NCBI RefSeq assembly: GCF_016775475.1 | Contig: NZ_JAEUXJ010000007.1 | Coordinates: forward strand, 186,001 to 250,000 | Length of the DNA stretch: 64,000 bases | DNA from: Belnapia mucosa | Lineage (GTDB): Bacteria > Pseudomonadota > Alphaproteobacteria > Acetobacterales > Acetobacteraceae | Reading direction: 5' to 3' | Shown here: positions 19,292-28,300 of the stretch, piece after piece | Layout of the letters: every line of letters starts with the position of its first letter | How positions within the stretch are numbered: the first letter of the stretch is position 1 | Position numbers and translations under genes: made by a program | The notes under the pieces: generated by a model | The model's input: the letters and a program-made list of their open reading frames with translations, nothing else | What the model was told of the DNA's origin: nothing | Database searches by the model: none

Positions 19292-20077
19292 TCAATGGCC
19301 CCGGAGGATCTGGCTGAGGAAGGTCTTCAGCCGCTCGGTCTGCGGGTTCTCGAAAAGCTGGGTCGGCGCGCCGACCTCGACGATCTCGCCGCGGTCCATG
19401 AACACCACCCGGTCCGCCACCTGCCGGGCGAAGCCCATCTCATGCGTCACGCAGATCATGGTCATGCCCGTCTCGGCCAGGCTGACCATGGTGTCCAGCA
19501 CCTCCTTGATCATCTCCGGGTCGAGCGCCGAGGTCGGCTCGTCGAAGAGCATGATCTTCGGCTTCATGCAGAGCGCCCGGGCGATGGCGACGCGCTGCTG
19601 CTGCCCGCCCGAGAGCTGGCCGGGATATTTCTTCGCCTGCTCCGGGATGCGCACCCGGGTCAGGTATTCCATCGCCAGCTCCTCGGCCTCCTTCTTCGGC
19701 ATCCGGCGGACCCAGATGGGCGCCAGGGTGCAGTTCTCGAGGATGGTGAGGTGGGGGAAGAGGTTGAAGCTCTGGAACACCATGCCGACCTCGCGGCGGA
19801 TGTCGTCCAGCGCCTTCAGGTCATCGGACAGCTCGATCCCGTTGACCTTGATCAGCCCTTCCTGATGCGTCTCCAGCCGGTTGATGCAGCGGATCATGGT
19901 GGACTTGCCGGAGCCGGAGGGGCCGCAGACCACCACCCGCTCGCCGAGCGCCACGTTCAGCGACACGTCGCGCAGGACGTGCAAGGCGCCGAACCACTTG
20001 TTGACCTTGTCGAGCATGATGGCCGGCGGGGCATCCGTCCGCGCGGCCGAGGCGATGTGGTCCAGGGTCTCGCTCAT
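19292..20077 (-). CDS. aapP: general L-amino-acid ABC transporter ATP-binding protein
   Basis: This 261-residue ATPase powers the AapJQMP uptake system. Walker A 'GPSGSGKST' spans residues 52-60. The ABC signature '[15 protein letters not shown]' and Walker B '[14 protein letters not shown]' follow, with the D-loop and the H-loop histidine in 'VTHEMGFA'. The sequence style is that of the polar-amino-acid (HisP/GlnQ) group. It is the last gene of a four-gene run, 13 nt after aapM. Confidence 0.93.
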   Translation of the reverse strand: MSETLDHIASAARTDAPPAIMLDKVNKWFGALHVLRDVSLNVALGERVVVCGPSGSGKSTMIRCINRLETHQEGLIKVNGIELSDDLKALDDIRREVGMVFQSFNLFPHLTILENCTLAPIWVRRMPKKEAEELAMEYLTRVRIPEQAKKYPGQLSGGQQQRVAIARALCMKPKIMLFDEPTSALDPEMIKEVLDTMVSLAETGMTMICVTHEMGFARQVADRVVFMDRGEIVEVGAPTQLFENPQTERLKTFLSQILRGH

Positions 20078-20090
20078 CGTTGGGTTCCCC

Positions 20091-21221
20091 TCAGTGCCGG
20101 CGGTGGCGGTTCAGCTCCGCCTCCAGGCCCTGGCTGTACTTGCTCATGGCGAAGCAGAAGATGAAATAGATGGCGCCGACGGTCAGGTAGACCTCGATGC
20201 CGAAGCCCTGCCAGGCCGGCTCGATGATCGCCGTCTTGCCTGCGGTCAGCAGGTCGAAGATGCCGATGATCAGTACCAGCGAGGTGTCCTTGAAGAAGCC
20301 GATGAAGGTGTTGACCAGCGGCGGGATGACCAGCCGCAGCGCCTGCGGCAGGATGATGAAGCCGGTCTTCTGCCAGTAGGACAGGCCGAGCGCATCCGCC
20401 GCCTCGTACTGCCCCTTGGACAGCGACTGCAGCCCGCCGCGGACCACCTCGGCCAGATAGGCGCCGGCAAACAGGATGATGGCGAGCTGGGCGCGCAGCA
20501 GCTTGTCGATATTCATCCCCTCGGGGAGGAAGAGCGGGAACATCACGCTCGCCATGAAGAGGAGGGAGATCAGCGGCACGCCGCGGATCAGCTCGACATA
20601 GAGGACGCAGATCGCCTTGATGGCCGGCAGCTGCGACCGCCGCCCGAGCGCCACCAGAATGGCGAGGGGGAAGGCCAGCGCCAGGCCGAAGGTCGCAAGG
20701 ATCAGGGTGATGACAAGGCCGCCCCAGCGCTCCTGCGGGACATAGGGCATGCCCAGCACGCCGCCCCACATCAGCACGCCGATCACGGCCAGCACCGCCA
20801 CCCAGATCAGCGCCAGCTCCTTCCGCCAGAAGCGCCGCATGGCGGAGACGATGTAGAGCCCGACGAAGAGCGCGATGCAGAGCGCCGGCCGCCAGTGCTG
20901 GTCATAAGGGTAGGTGCCGAAGAGGATGAAGCGGTGCTTCTCCGTCACCACCGCCCAGCAGGCGCCGGTGCCGCGCAGGTCGCGGCAGGCCTGGGTCTGG
21001 TTGTTCGGCACCGACCAGACGGCGTTGACGAAGGCCCAGTCCACGAAGCCGATGGCCCAGCGGACGATCAGATAGGCCAGCAGCAGGGTGACCGCGGTCG
21101 AGAGCCAGCCGGAGAAGAGGTTGGCCCGCAGCCAGCCGACGAAGCCGATCTGGGTGATCGGCGCGCTGCGCGGCGCGGCCTCGGCGACCTTGGCGGCGGC
21201 GTTGAGAGTGATGTCGCTCAT
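20091..21221 (-). CDS. aapM: general L-amino-acid ABC transporter permease AapM
   Basis: This 376-residue inner-membrane permease is longer than ordinary polar-amino-acid permeases. That is typical of AapM/BztC, which have an extra N-terminal region and a large periplasmic loop (residues about 70-110, with two cysteines). The EAA loop that contacts the ATPase is visible as '[20 protein letters not shown]'. It starts 4 nt after the aapQ stop and pairs with AapQ. Confidence 0.92.
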   Translation of the reverse strand: MSDITLNAAAKVAEAAPRSAPITQIGFVGWLRANLFSGWLSTAVTLLLAYLIVRWAIGFVDWAFVNAVWSVPNNQTQACRDLRGTGACWAVVTEKHRFILFGTYPYDQHWRPALCIALFVGLYIVSAMRRFWRKELALIWVAVLAVIGVLMWGGVLGMPYVPQERWGGLVITLILATFGLALAFPLAILVALGRRSQLPAIKAICVLYVELIRGVPLISLLFMASVMFPLFLPEGMNIDKLLRAQLAIILFAGAYLAEVVRGGLQSLSKGQYEAADALGLSYWQKTGFIILPQALRLVIPPLVNTFIGFFKDTSLVLIIGIFDLLTAGKTAIIEPAWQGFGIEVYLTVGAIYFIFCFAMSKYSQGLEAELNRHRRH

Positions 21222-21225
21222 GGGC

Positions 21226-22428
21226 TCAGCGCTCCACCAACGCGATCTTCGCGTTATACCAATTCATGAACAGGCTGATCGACAGGCTGATCGAGAGATA
21301 GACCACCATGATGATGGCGATGCCCTCGATCGCCTGGCCGGTCTGGTTCAGCGTGGTATTGGCGATCGAGACGATGTCCTGGTAGCCGATCGCCACCGCC
21401 AGGGAGCTGTTCTTGGTGATGTTGAGATACTGGCTGGTCATCGGCGGGATGATGACCCGCAGCGCCTGGGGCAGCACCACCTGCTTCAGCACCTGGCCCG
21501 GCCGGAGGCCGAGCGCCTGCGCCGCCTCCCACTGGCCATGCGGCACGGCGAGGATGCCGGCGCGCACGATCTCGGCGATGAAGCCGGCGGTGTAGGTGGT
21601 CAGCCCCAGCAGCAGGGCGAAATACTCGGGCGACATGTTGAGGCCGCCGCGGAAGTTGAAGCCGCGCAGCTCCGGCCAATCGACGGTCCAGGGCGCGCCG
21701 GCGGCGGCCCAGATCGCGACCGGCAGCACCACCAGGCAGCCCAGCGCCACCGGCCAGACCGGCCGCGGCCTGCCATCCGCGATGCGCTTGCGGATGGCAT
21801 CCCGCCGGTAGAACCAGGTGAAGACCGCACCCAGGGCGAAGGCCAGCAGCGCATAGGAATGCGCGTCCTGCCATTCGATCCAGGGCAGCTTCAGCCCGCG
21901 GTTCGAGAGGAACACGCCGCCCACCGGATGCAGCGCCTGGCGCGGCCCGGGCAGGCCCTGGAGGATCGCGTACCAGAACAGCAGCTGCAGCAGCAGCGGC
22001 AGGTCGCGGATCACCTCGATATAGACGCCGGCGATCTTGGAGAGCAGCCAGTTCTTCGACAGCCGGGCGATGCCGATCAGCGTGCCGAAGACGGTCGCCA
22101 GGATGATGCCGACCACCGCCACCTTCAGCGTGTTGAGCAGGCCGATCAGCAGGGCGCGGAAATAGGTATCGGTCGGGCTGTAGGGGATCAGGTTCTCGGC
22201 GATCGGCAGCCCCGCTTCCCGGTTGAGGAAGCCGAAGCCGGTGGCGATCCGCCGGACCTCGAGGTTGTGGACCGTGTTCGACCACAGCCACCAGACGATG
22301 GCGCCGAGAAGGCCGACGACGAGGATCTGCCAGACGATGGCGCGCACCCGTTCGTCGGACCAGGAAAGGCGCAGCGGCCGCCGGGGCGGGGCGCGCAGCG
22401 AACGCGGGTCGATGGTGGTCTGGGACAT
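21226..22428 (-). CDS. aapQ: general L-amino-acid ABC transporter permease AapQ
   Basis: This 400-residue permease has the long form seen in AapQ/BztB. An N-terminal membrane segment ('ILVVGLLGAIVWWLW') is followed by a periplasmic stretch and then the conserved permease core. The EAA motif is 'EAAQALGLRPGQVLKQVVLP'. It forms the membrane channel with AapM for acidic and other amino acids. It is separated from aapJ by 78 nt holding a perfect 10-bp stem-loop. Confidence 0.92.
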   Translation of the reverse strand: MSQTTIDPRSLRAPPRRPLRLSWSDERVRAIVWQILVVGLLGAIVWWLWSNTVHNLEVRRIATGFGFLNREAGLPIAENLIPYSPTDTYFRALLIGLLNTLKVAVVGIILATVFGTLIGIARLSKNWLLSKIAGVYIEVIRDLPLLLQLLFWYAILQGLPGPRQALHPVGGVFLSNRGLKLPWIEWQDAHSYALLAFALGAVFTWFYRRDAIRKRIADGRPRPVWPVALGCLVVLPVAIWAAAGAPWTVDWPELRGFNFRGGLNMSPEYFALLLGLTTYTAGFIAEIVRAGILAVPHGQWEAAQALGLRPGQVLKQVVLPQALRVIIPPMTSQYLNITKNSSLAVAIGYQDIVSIANTTLNQTGQAIEGIAIIMVVYLSISLSISLFMNWYNAKIALVER

Positions 22429-22463
22429 GGCGCCCTCTGGTTCCAGGCCGTCAGCGGGAAGGC

Positions 22464-22488
22464 GGGGGCCGGCCGGGCGCCGGCCCCC
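22464..22488 (-). terminator. strong stem-loop in the aapJ-aapQ spacer
   Basis: GGGGGCCGGC (22464-22473) pairs perfectly with GCCGGCCCCC (22479-22488) over a 5-nt loop, right after the binding-protein gene. Such intercistronic hairpins protect the upstream message and reduce downstream expression, which gives excess binding protein. No T-run is present, so full termination is unlikely. Confidence 0.6.
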
Positions 22489-22506
22489 CTGGTCAGGCTG
22501 GTAGGA

Positions 22507-23562
22507 TCAGCGGAAGGGCGGCGAGTATTGCAGCCCGCCCTGGGTGGTCCAGAGAGCGTTCGGGCCGCGCTGGATGCCGATCGGCTTCAGGGTCCGGTCG
22601 AACAGCTCGGCGTAGTTCCCGACCGCCTTGATGACGTTGACGGCCCAGAGGTTGTCGAGGCCGAGCATCTTCCCGAGCTCGCCATTCCTGCCCAGCATGC
22701 GCTGCACTTCCGGCCGCGGGTCATTGGCCATCTGGTCCACATTGCCCTGGGTGATGCCGAATTCCTCGGCGCTCAGCAGCAGGAAATGGGTCCAGCGGAC
22801 CACATCGGCGAAGCGGGCATCGCCCTGCCGGACGCCGAGCGCCAGCGGCTCCTTGCTGATGACCTCCGGCAGGATGACGTAGTCATCCGGCTTCGGCTGG
22901 GCGGAGCGGGTGGCGGCGAGGCCGGAGACATCGGTCGTGTAGGCATCGCAGCGCCCGGCGACGAAGGCGCCGACGATCTCCTCCAGCCGCTCGATCACCA
23001 CCGGGGTGAAGCGGATGCGGTTGGCGCGCGCCCAGTCGGACAGGTTCTGCTCAGTGGTGGTGCCGGGCTGGACGCAGATGGTGGCGCCTTCCAGCTCCTT
23101 CGCCGATTTCACGCCGAGGGCGGTCTTCACCATGAAGCCCTGGCCATCGAAGAAATTGGTCGCGGCGAAGTCGAGGCCGAGCGCGGTGTCGCGCGAGAGG
23201 GTCCAGGTGGTGTTGCGCGAGAGCACGTCCACCTCGCCGGACTGGAGCGCGGTGAAGCGCACCTGGGCGGTGGTCGGCACAAAACGCACCTTGCTCGGGT
23301 CACCGAAGATGGCGGCGGTGATGGCGCGGCAGTATTCCGCGTCGAAGCCGCGCCAGACGCCCTGGCTATCGGGCTGGGCGAAGCCGGCGAGGCCGGTATT
23401 CACCCCGCAGACGAGCTGGCCGCGGGCGCGGACGGCATCGAAGGTATTGGCATTGGCGGCCGGTGCCTGCTGTGCCTGCGCCACGCCCGGCAGGGCGAGC
23501 GCCAGGCCAAGGGCGGCCGCACCCATGGCACGCGCGATGGAAAGCCCAAATGGGGGCATCAA
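22507..23562 (-). CDS. aapJ: general L-amino-acid ABC transporter periplasmic binding protein
   Basis: This 351-residue solute-binding protein opens the aapJQMP operon. Residues 1-30 are a signal peptide ending 'GVAQAQ'. The mature part begins with the family pattern 'RGQLVCGVNTGLAGFAQPD' and continues 'WRGFDAEYCRAITAAIFGD', matching AapJ/BztA. Rhizobial AapJ binds a broad range of L-amino acids, and glutamate/aspartate uptake is likely here too. A sigma-54-type promoter lies about 60 nt upstream, pointing to nitrogen control. Confidence 0.93.
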   Translation of the reverse strand: MMPPFGLSIARAMGAAALGLALALPGVAQAQQAPAANANTFDAVRARGQLVCGVNTGLAGFAQPDSQGVWRGFDAEYCRAITAAIFGDPSKVRFVPTTAQVRFTALQSGEVDVLSRNTTWTLSRDTALGLDFAATNFFDGQGFMVKTALGVKSAKELEGATICVQPGTTTEQNLSDWARANRIRFTPVVIERLEEIVGAFVAGRCDAYTTDVSGLAATRSAQPKPDDYVILPEVISKEPLALGVRQGDARFADVVRWTHFLLLSAEEFGITQGNVDQMANDPRPEVQRMLGRNGELGKMLGLDNLWAVNVIKAVGNYAELFDRTLKPIGIQRGPNALWTTQGGLQYSPPFR

Positions 23563-23621
23563 CTCCGTCTCCCGTTACGGCCGCCCCGCTTCACGGGGGC
23601 GGACCTTGTCCCTGTTTGTCC

Positions 23622-23637
23622 AGCAAATGCTGCGCCA
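23622..23637 (-). promoter_or_regulatory. sigma-54-type (-24/-12) promoter of aapJQMP
   Basis: On the minus strand 23637-23622 reads TGGCGC-AGCAT-TTGCT, against the sigma-54 consensus TGGCAC-N5-TTGCW. The GG and GC doublets are exactly 10 nt apart. The predicted start near 23611 gives a leader of about 49 nt before aapJ. Confidence 0.62.
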
Positions 23638-23650
23638 GGGGCGCCCACCA

Positions 23651-23668
23651 GCGCAACGTTTCTTGCGC
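23651..23668. promoter_or_regulatory. inverted repeat upstream of the aapJ promoter
   Basis: GCGCAA-N6-TTGCGC, a perfect palindrome about 14 nt upstream of the -24 element. It may be an activator or repressor site. It does not match the usual NtrC spacing. Confidence 0.35.
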
Positions 23669-23833
23669 GGAGTCCCTGGCCGGACACATTGCCGACCCAT
23701 GGGCGATAGCAGAGCCTTCCGGGCTTGCGAAGCAAGCGGATTTGGGCGGCGGCCCGTCCCGGGCCCGCATTGGCGGGGGAACAGGCGGCGCCTGCCCAGA
23801 TTCCGGGCGCCGAGGCCGATCAGGCCGGCGGAG

Positions 23834-24478
23834 TCAGGTCGCCGGTTCGGCCGGCAGGGAGAGGCGCAGCAGGCCCGCGGCTTCCTCGACCCGGCCGTCC
23901 AGTTCGCGCCCGAGTGCCGCCAGGGCGGGCAGGCCCGGCAGCACCAGCCCCTCCGGCCAGGTCAGGACGAGGCTTGCCTCGTCCGGCCCGGCCTCGACCG
24001 CGATCCGCAGCTTGCCCTCCCGCGGCATCCCTTCGGACGCCTGCTGCGCGATGGCGAGCAGGGCGTCCTCGAAGGCGGCGCGGTCCAGGCGGACCATGGG
24101 GTCGCCCTCCGGCAGTTCGAGGTCCAGGGTCCCGGCCGTCAGCAACAGACCGAGCAGCGGCTCCAGCGCGCCCACCGCTTCGGACAGGCGCAGCTCGCCC
24201 ACCTGGCCGGTCGGCCGGCGCAGCAGGTTCAGCATGGCGCGGGTCGAGCTGTCGAGCCGGCGGGCCGCAACCTGGATGCGGTCGAGCTGGCGCTGGGGCG
24301 GGCCCTCGGCGGCGGTGCGCTTGAGCAATTCCAGGTTGGCGAAGACCACGGTCAGCAGGTTGTTGACATCATGCTGCACCGGCCGCGCCAGCATGGCGAC
24401 CGATCCCATCCGGCGGGCGCGGGGTCGCAGCCCGGCCGGTTCGGCTGCCATGGCAAGAGGGGCATCAGTCTGCGTCAT
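23834..24478 (-). CDS. histidine-phosphotransferase-like protein with degenerate kinase fold
   Basis: A 214-residue soluble protein built like a histidine kinase without sensor. A dimerisation helix carries H36 in 'VQHDVNNLLTVVFANLELL', close to the 'AHDFNNLL' box of the kinase at 10002-12488. An ATPase-like half follows. The N-box asparagine is replaced ('AIAQQASEGMP' where kinases have 'NARDAMP') and no glycine boxes are visible, so ATP binding is unlikely. This design is like ChpT-type phosphotransferases, which pass phosphate between a hybrid kinase and a regulator. It is isolated between aapJ and the PBP gene. The role is inferred; it could instead be a decayed kinase. Confidence 0.6.
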   Translation of the reverse strand: MTQTDAPLAMAAEPAGLRPRARRMGSVAMLARPVQHDVNNLLTVVFANLELLKRTAAEGPPQRQLDRIQVAARRLDSSTRAMLNLLRRPTGQVGELRLSEAVGALEPLLGLLLTAGTLDLELPEGDPMVRLDRAAFEDALLAIAQQASEGMPREGKLRIAVEAGPDEASLVLTWPEGLVLPGLPALAALGRELDGRVEEAAGLLRLSLPAEPAT

Positions 24479-24554
24479 GGTCTCGCTCTACCCCGCCTCG
24501 CGAAAGATGGCATCCCCTCAGGATGGGGGTCACGGATGCGTGCTTCAACCCCGT

Positions 24555-26402
24555 TCAGGGCAGGGCTTCCGCGACCTCCCGGAACAGCCGGGCGGGCAGG
24601 GTGCCGCCACGGACATCATCCATCGGCCGGGCATCGTCATTGCCGAGCCAGACACCGATCACCTGACCACCGACCATGCCGATGAACCAGGCATCGCGGG
24701 AATCCTGGGTGGTGCCGGTCTTGCCGGCGACGGCGCGGCCGGGCAGCGCCGCCGCCCTTCCGCTGCCCCGCGCCACCACCGCTTCCAGCATGCGCCGCAG
24801 CGTCCCGGCCTGCTCGGCCGCCACCACCCGGCGCGGCGGGGTGCGCCGCACCGGCTGCGGCCGGCCGCCGGCGCTGGCCCCGGCGATGCCGAAGGGCGCG
24901 ACCCTCAGCCCGCCATTGGCGATCGCGGCATAGCCGGCGACGAGGTCGAGCAGCGTCACCTCCCCGGTGCCGAGGGCCAGCGAGGCATCATTCGGGAAGC
25001 GCCCCTCGATCCCGAGCCTGGCCGCCATCTCCATTGCGACGCGCGGTCCGCCGGCACGGTAGAGCACCCGGACCGCGGCGGTGTTCACCGAATGCGCCAG
25101 CGCCTCCTCCAGCGTGATCTCGCCGCGCGGCCGCCAGGTGCCGTTGCCGGGTGACCAGCCGCCGAGATTGAGCGGCGCGTCGGATACCTCGTCATCCGGC
25201 CGCATCCCCGCCTCCAGCGCGGCCAGGAAGAAGACCGGCTTGAAGGCCGAGCCGGGCTGGCGCCGCGCCGTGGTGGCGCGGTTGAACTGGCTGGCGCGGT
25301 AGTCCCGCCCGCCGGCCATGGCCCGCACCGCGCCGCTCGATGCCTCCAGCACCACCACCGCGCCCTGAGTGACGCCGGCCCGCGCTCCGGGCCCGGCCAG
25401 CAGCGCTTCCAGCCGGGCCTCGACCGCCGCCTGGAGCCGGGTGTCGAGCGTCGCGCGCAGCACCAGGTCGGCATTGCCGGGGAAGGCCTCGGCCAGATCC
25501 TCCAGCGCCCAGTCGGCGAACCAGCCGGCCTGGCCGGCGCGCGGCGATGGCAGGCGCATCCGGCCCAGCTCCGCCTCCATCTGGGCCTGGGTGATGGCGC
25601 GGTTGACCACCATCGCCTCCAGCACCTCCGAGGCGCGGGCGACGGCGAGGTCGGGCGAGGCGCGCGGGTTGAGCCGCGAGGGCGCCTTGGGCAGCCCCGC
25701 CAGCAGCGCCGATTGCCAGAGCTGGAGGCGCCGGGCGGGCAGGCCGAAAAACAGCCGCGCGGCGGCATCCACCCCATAGGCGCCGGCGCCGAGATAAACG
25801 CGGTTGAGGTAGATCTCCATCAGCTGGTCCTTGCTGAAGCGGCGCTCCAGCCAGAGGGCCAGCAGGGCCTCCTGCACCTTGCGGCGGAAATTCCGCTCCG
25901 GCGTCAGGAACAGATTCTTGGCGAGCTGCTGGGTGAGGGTGGAGCCGCCCTGGACGACTTCCCCGGCGCGCCAATTGGCCAGGGCCGCGCGGGCCATGCC
26001 CCAGGGGTCGATGCCGAAATGGCTGCGGAAGCGGCGATCCTCGACCGCCATGAGGGCGGCTGGCAGATGCGCCGGCAGGTCGCGCAGCCGCACCACCTCG
26101 CCATAGAGGTCGCCCTGGGTGGCGAGCATGGTGCCATCGGCCGCCAGCAGGGTGACGGAGGGACGGCGGGTGGCGGCCGGCAGGCTGTCCGGCCGCGGCA
26201 GGTCCCAGGCGAAGACCAGCAGCAGCAGGGCCAGCGCCACCGCGCCCCAGATGGCGATGAGCAGCGGCCAGCGCAGCCAGTGCCAGCCGCTGCGGCGGGC
26301 CGCGCGGGACGGGGCAGGGGGGGATGCTGGGGCTGGCCGGGACGGCGGGGCGGGCGGGGGGGGCCGGCGCGACCGTGTCCGGCCGGCCTGCGCCGGCGGC
26401 AT
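24555..26402 (-). CDS. class A penicillin-binding protein (bifunctional transglycosylase/transpeptidase)
   Basis: This 615-residue inner-membrane enzyme polymerises and crosslinks peptidoglycan. A proline-rich cytoplasmic tail and a membrane anchor (about 44-66) come first. The GT51 glycosyltransferase has catalytic E121 in 'AVEDRRFRSHFG' and 'QGGSTLTQQLAKNL'. The transpeptidase has S385 and K388 in 'PGSAFKP', the SVN triad at S438, and KTGTT at K561. It lacks an OB insertion and is shorter than E. coli PBP1a, resembling the PBP1A-family short forms of alphaproteobacteria. Confidence 0.9.
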   Translation of the reverse strand: MPPAQAGRTRSRRPPPPAPPSRPAPASPPAPSRAARRSGWHWLRWPLLIAIWGAVALALLLLVFAWDLPRPDSLPAATRRPSVTLLAADGTMLATQGDLYGEVVRLRDLPAHLPAALMAVEDRRFRSHFGIDPWGMARAALANWRAGEVVQGGSTLTQQLAKNLFLTPERNFRRKVQEALLALWLERRFSKDQLMEIYLNRVYLGAGAYGVDAAARLFFGLPARRLQLWQSALLAGLPKAPSRLNPRASPDLAVARASEVLEAMVVNRAITQAQMEAELGRMRLPSPRAGQAGWFADWALEDLAEAFPGNADLVLRATLDTRLQAAVEARLEALLAGPGARAGVTQGAVVVLEASSGAVRAMAGGRDYRASQFNRATTARRQPGSAFKPVFFLAALEAGMRPDDEVSDAPLNLGGWSPGNGTWRPRGEITLEEALAHSVNTAAVRVLYRAGGPRVAMEMAARLGIEGRFPNDASLALGTGEVTLLDLVAGYAAIANGGLRVAPFGIAGASAGGRPQPVRRTPPRRVVAAEQAGTLRRMLEAVVARGSGRAAALPGRAVAGKTGTTQDSRDAWFIGMVGGQVIGVWLGNDDARPMDDVRGGTLPARLFREVAEALP

Positions 26403-26452
26403 GGCCCCGGTATAGCGCCCCTCAGGCCGGCGCGGAATCCGGATAGAGCGCC

Positions 26453-28300
26453 CTACCCCTTCTCCGACCCGGTCTCGAAGTTCAGCACCAGTTCATGGAT
26501 GCGAGCCGGATCCGACTGTTCCATCACCCGCCGGGCGAAGCGGGCGCAATCGGCAATATCGAGCGCACGGACCGCCTGCTTCACGCGCGGGATGGCGCTG
26601 GCATTCATCGACAGGCAGCGGATGCCGAGGCCCAGCAGCAAGGGCACCAGCCGCGGATTGCCCGCCATCTCGCCGCAGACCGAAACCGGCATGCGCAGCC
26701 GCAGCGCTGCCTCGGTGGCGAATTGCATCAGCCGCAGCACGGCCGGGTGCAGCGAGTCGTACAGGTGGCTGACCTCCGCCTCCGCCCGGTCCACCGCCAG
26801 GGTGTACATGGCCAGGTCATTGGTGCCGATGGCGAAGAAATCCGCCTCCAGCGCGATGGCATCGGCCGCCAGCGCGGCACCCGGCGTCTCGATCATCACG
26901 CCGAGCTCGGGCAGCTTCTCCGGCAGCGTCACGCCCTTGCGGCGGAGGCGGCGGGCGACGCGCTCATAGATGTCACGGGCGGCCTTCACCTCGGAGGGGT
27001 TGGTGACCATCGGCAGCAGGATGCGCACCTTGCCGCGCTCGGAGACACGGAGGATGGCGGCGAATTGCGCCTCCAGCAGTTCCGGCCGCTTCAGCAGCAG
27101 GCGCAGCCCGCGCAGGCCGAGCGCCGGGTTCGGCCCGGAATGGGTCGGCGCCACGCCCTCGCTCAGCGCCTGCATGTCCTTCTCGCCGCCCCAGTCGAGG
27201 ACGCGGATGGTGACCGGGTCACCGCCCATCGCCTCCACCACCTGGGTATAGGCGATGAGCTGGGCTTCCTCGTCCGGCAGATCCTCCCGGCCCATGAAGA
27301 GGAATTCGGTGCGCAGCAGGCCGATGCCGATGGCGCCCGACTGGGCGATCAGCGGCAGCTCGGCGGGAATCTCGAGATTGGCCTGCAACTCCACAAGCTC
27401 GCCATCGGTGGTGACGGCGGGCAGGCGGCGCAGCTTGGCAAGCTTCGTGCGTTCCTTGGCGAAGGCGGTGAGCGCCGCGCGCCCCTTCTCCAGCGCCTTC
27501 TCGCCGGGGCGGAGCACGAGGGTGCCGGCGGCACCGTCCAGCACCGCCATGTCGCCGCGCTCGGCACTCTCGCTGAGGCCGGTCGCGCCGAGGATGGCGG
27601 GGATGCCCAGCGCCCGCAGCATGATGGCGGTATGGCCATCGGCCCCGCCCTCATCCGTGGCGACGCCGGCGATGCGCGTCGGGTCGAGCAGGGCGGCATC
27701 GGCCGGGGTCAGTTCCTCGGCGACCAGGATGGCGCCTTCCGGCACGCCCTTCAGGCTGCGGAAGGGGGTGGAGGTCAGGTTGCGGGTCAGGCGGCGGGCG
27801 ATCTCCCGCACCTCCCCGGCGCGGCGTTGCAGGCCGGGCTTGTCGTCGTCCCGCGCCGCGAGGATCAGTGCGGCGATCGCCTCCGCCTCGTCCTGCACGG
27901 CGGTCTCGGCGGCCAGCAGCTCGGTCTCGATCCGCTTGCGGGCGCCGCGCAGCAGCCGGGAATTGCCCAGCATCAGCACATAGGCGTCGAGCAGCGGCGC
28001 CAGCTCCTCCTGCGCTTCCTCCGGCAGGACGGAGAGCCGCATCTTCAGCTTGCCGAGCTGCTTGCGGGAGAGATTGACGGCCTCGGCGAGGCGGGCCTTC
28101 TCGGCCTCGACCTGCTCCGTGCCGATGGCGCGGCGCGGCGCCTCCGTCGGCACCTCGGCGGTGTCGAAGATCGGGCCGATCGCGACCCCGGGCGAGACCG
28201 GGATGCCGCGGATGGCATGTTCCCGGCCGCGCCGCGGCCCGGGCTTGCGAAGGATGTCGGCGGGCCGCGCCTCGGTCTTCTCGCCGCGCTCAGTCTTCAT
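26453..28300 (-). CDS. ptsI: PTS phosphotransferase enzyme I
   Basis: This 615-residue cytosolic enzyme should autophosphorylate from phosphoenolpyruvate and pass phosphate to HPr. The acceptor is H223 in 'TDEGGADGHTAIMLRALG'. The PEP-binding barrel shows 'GLLRTEFLFMGRE' and the active-site cysteine in 'VSVCGEMAGNP'. No GAF domain is attached, so it is the PtsI rather than the PtsP type. Its start overlaps the end of ptsH by 11 nt, so they are one transcript. It is the last gene of hprK-rapZ-EIIA-ptsH-ptsI. Confidence 0.93.
   Translation of the reverse strand: MKTERGEKTEARPADILRKPGPRRGREHAIRGIPVSPGVAIGPIFDTAEVPTEAPRRAIGTEQVEAEKARLAEAVNLSRKQLGKLKMRLSVLPEEAQEELAPLLDAYVLMLGNSRLLRGARKRIETELLAAETAVQDEAEAIAALILAARDDDKPGLQRRAGEVREIARRLTRNLTSTPFRSLKGVPEGAILVAEELTPADAALLDPTRIAGVATDEGGADGHTAIMLRALGIPAILGATGLSESAERGDMAVLDGAAGTLVLRPGEKALEKGRAALTAFAKERTKLAKLRRLPAVTTDGELVELQANLEIPAELPLIAQSGAIGIGLLRTEFLFMGREDLPDEEAQLIAYTQVVEAMGGDPVTIRVLDWGGEKDMQALSEGVAPTHSGPNPALGLRGLRLLLKRPELLEAQFAAILRVSERGKVRILLPMVTNPSEVKAARDIYERVARRLRRKGVTLPEKLPELGVMIETPGAALAADAIALEADFFAIGTNDLAMYTLAVDRAEAEVSHLYDSLHPAVLRLMQFATEAALRLRMPVSVCGEMAGNPRLVPLLLGLGIRCLSMNASAIPRVKQAVRALDIADCARFARRVMEQSDPARIHELVLNFETGSEKG

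Noticed and set aside
17434..19317. 627-codon plus-strand frame opposite kup
   Set aside because: Shadow frame with repetitive composition and no domain; kup is unmistakable on the minus strand.
21088..23709. 873-codon plus-strand frame opposite the aap genes
   Set aside because: Antisense to three well-conserved transporter genes; no recognisable domain of its own.
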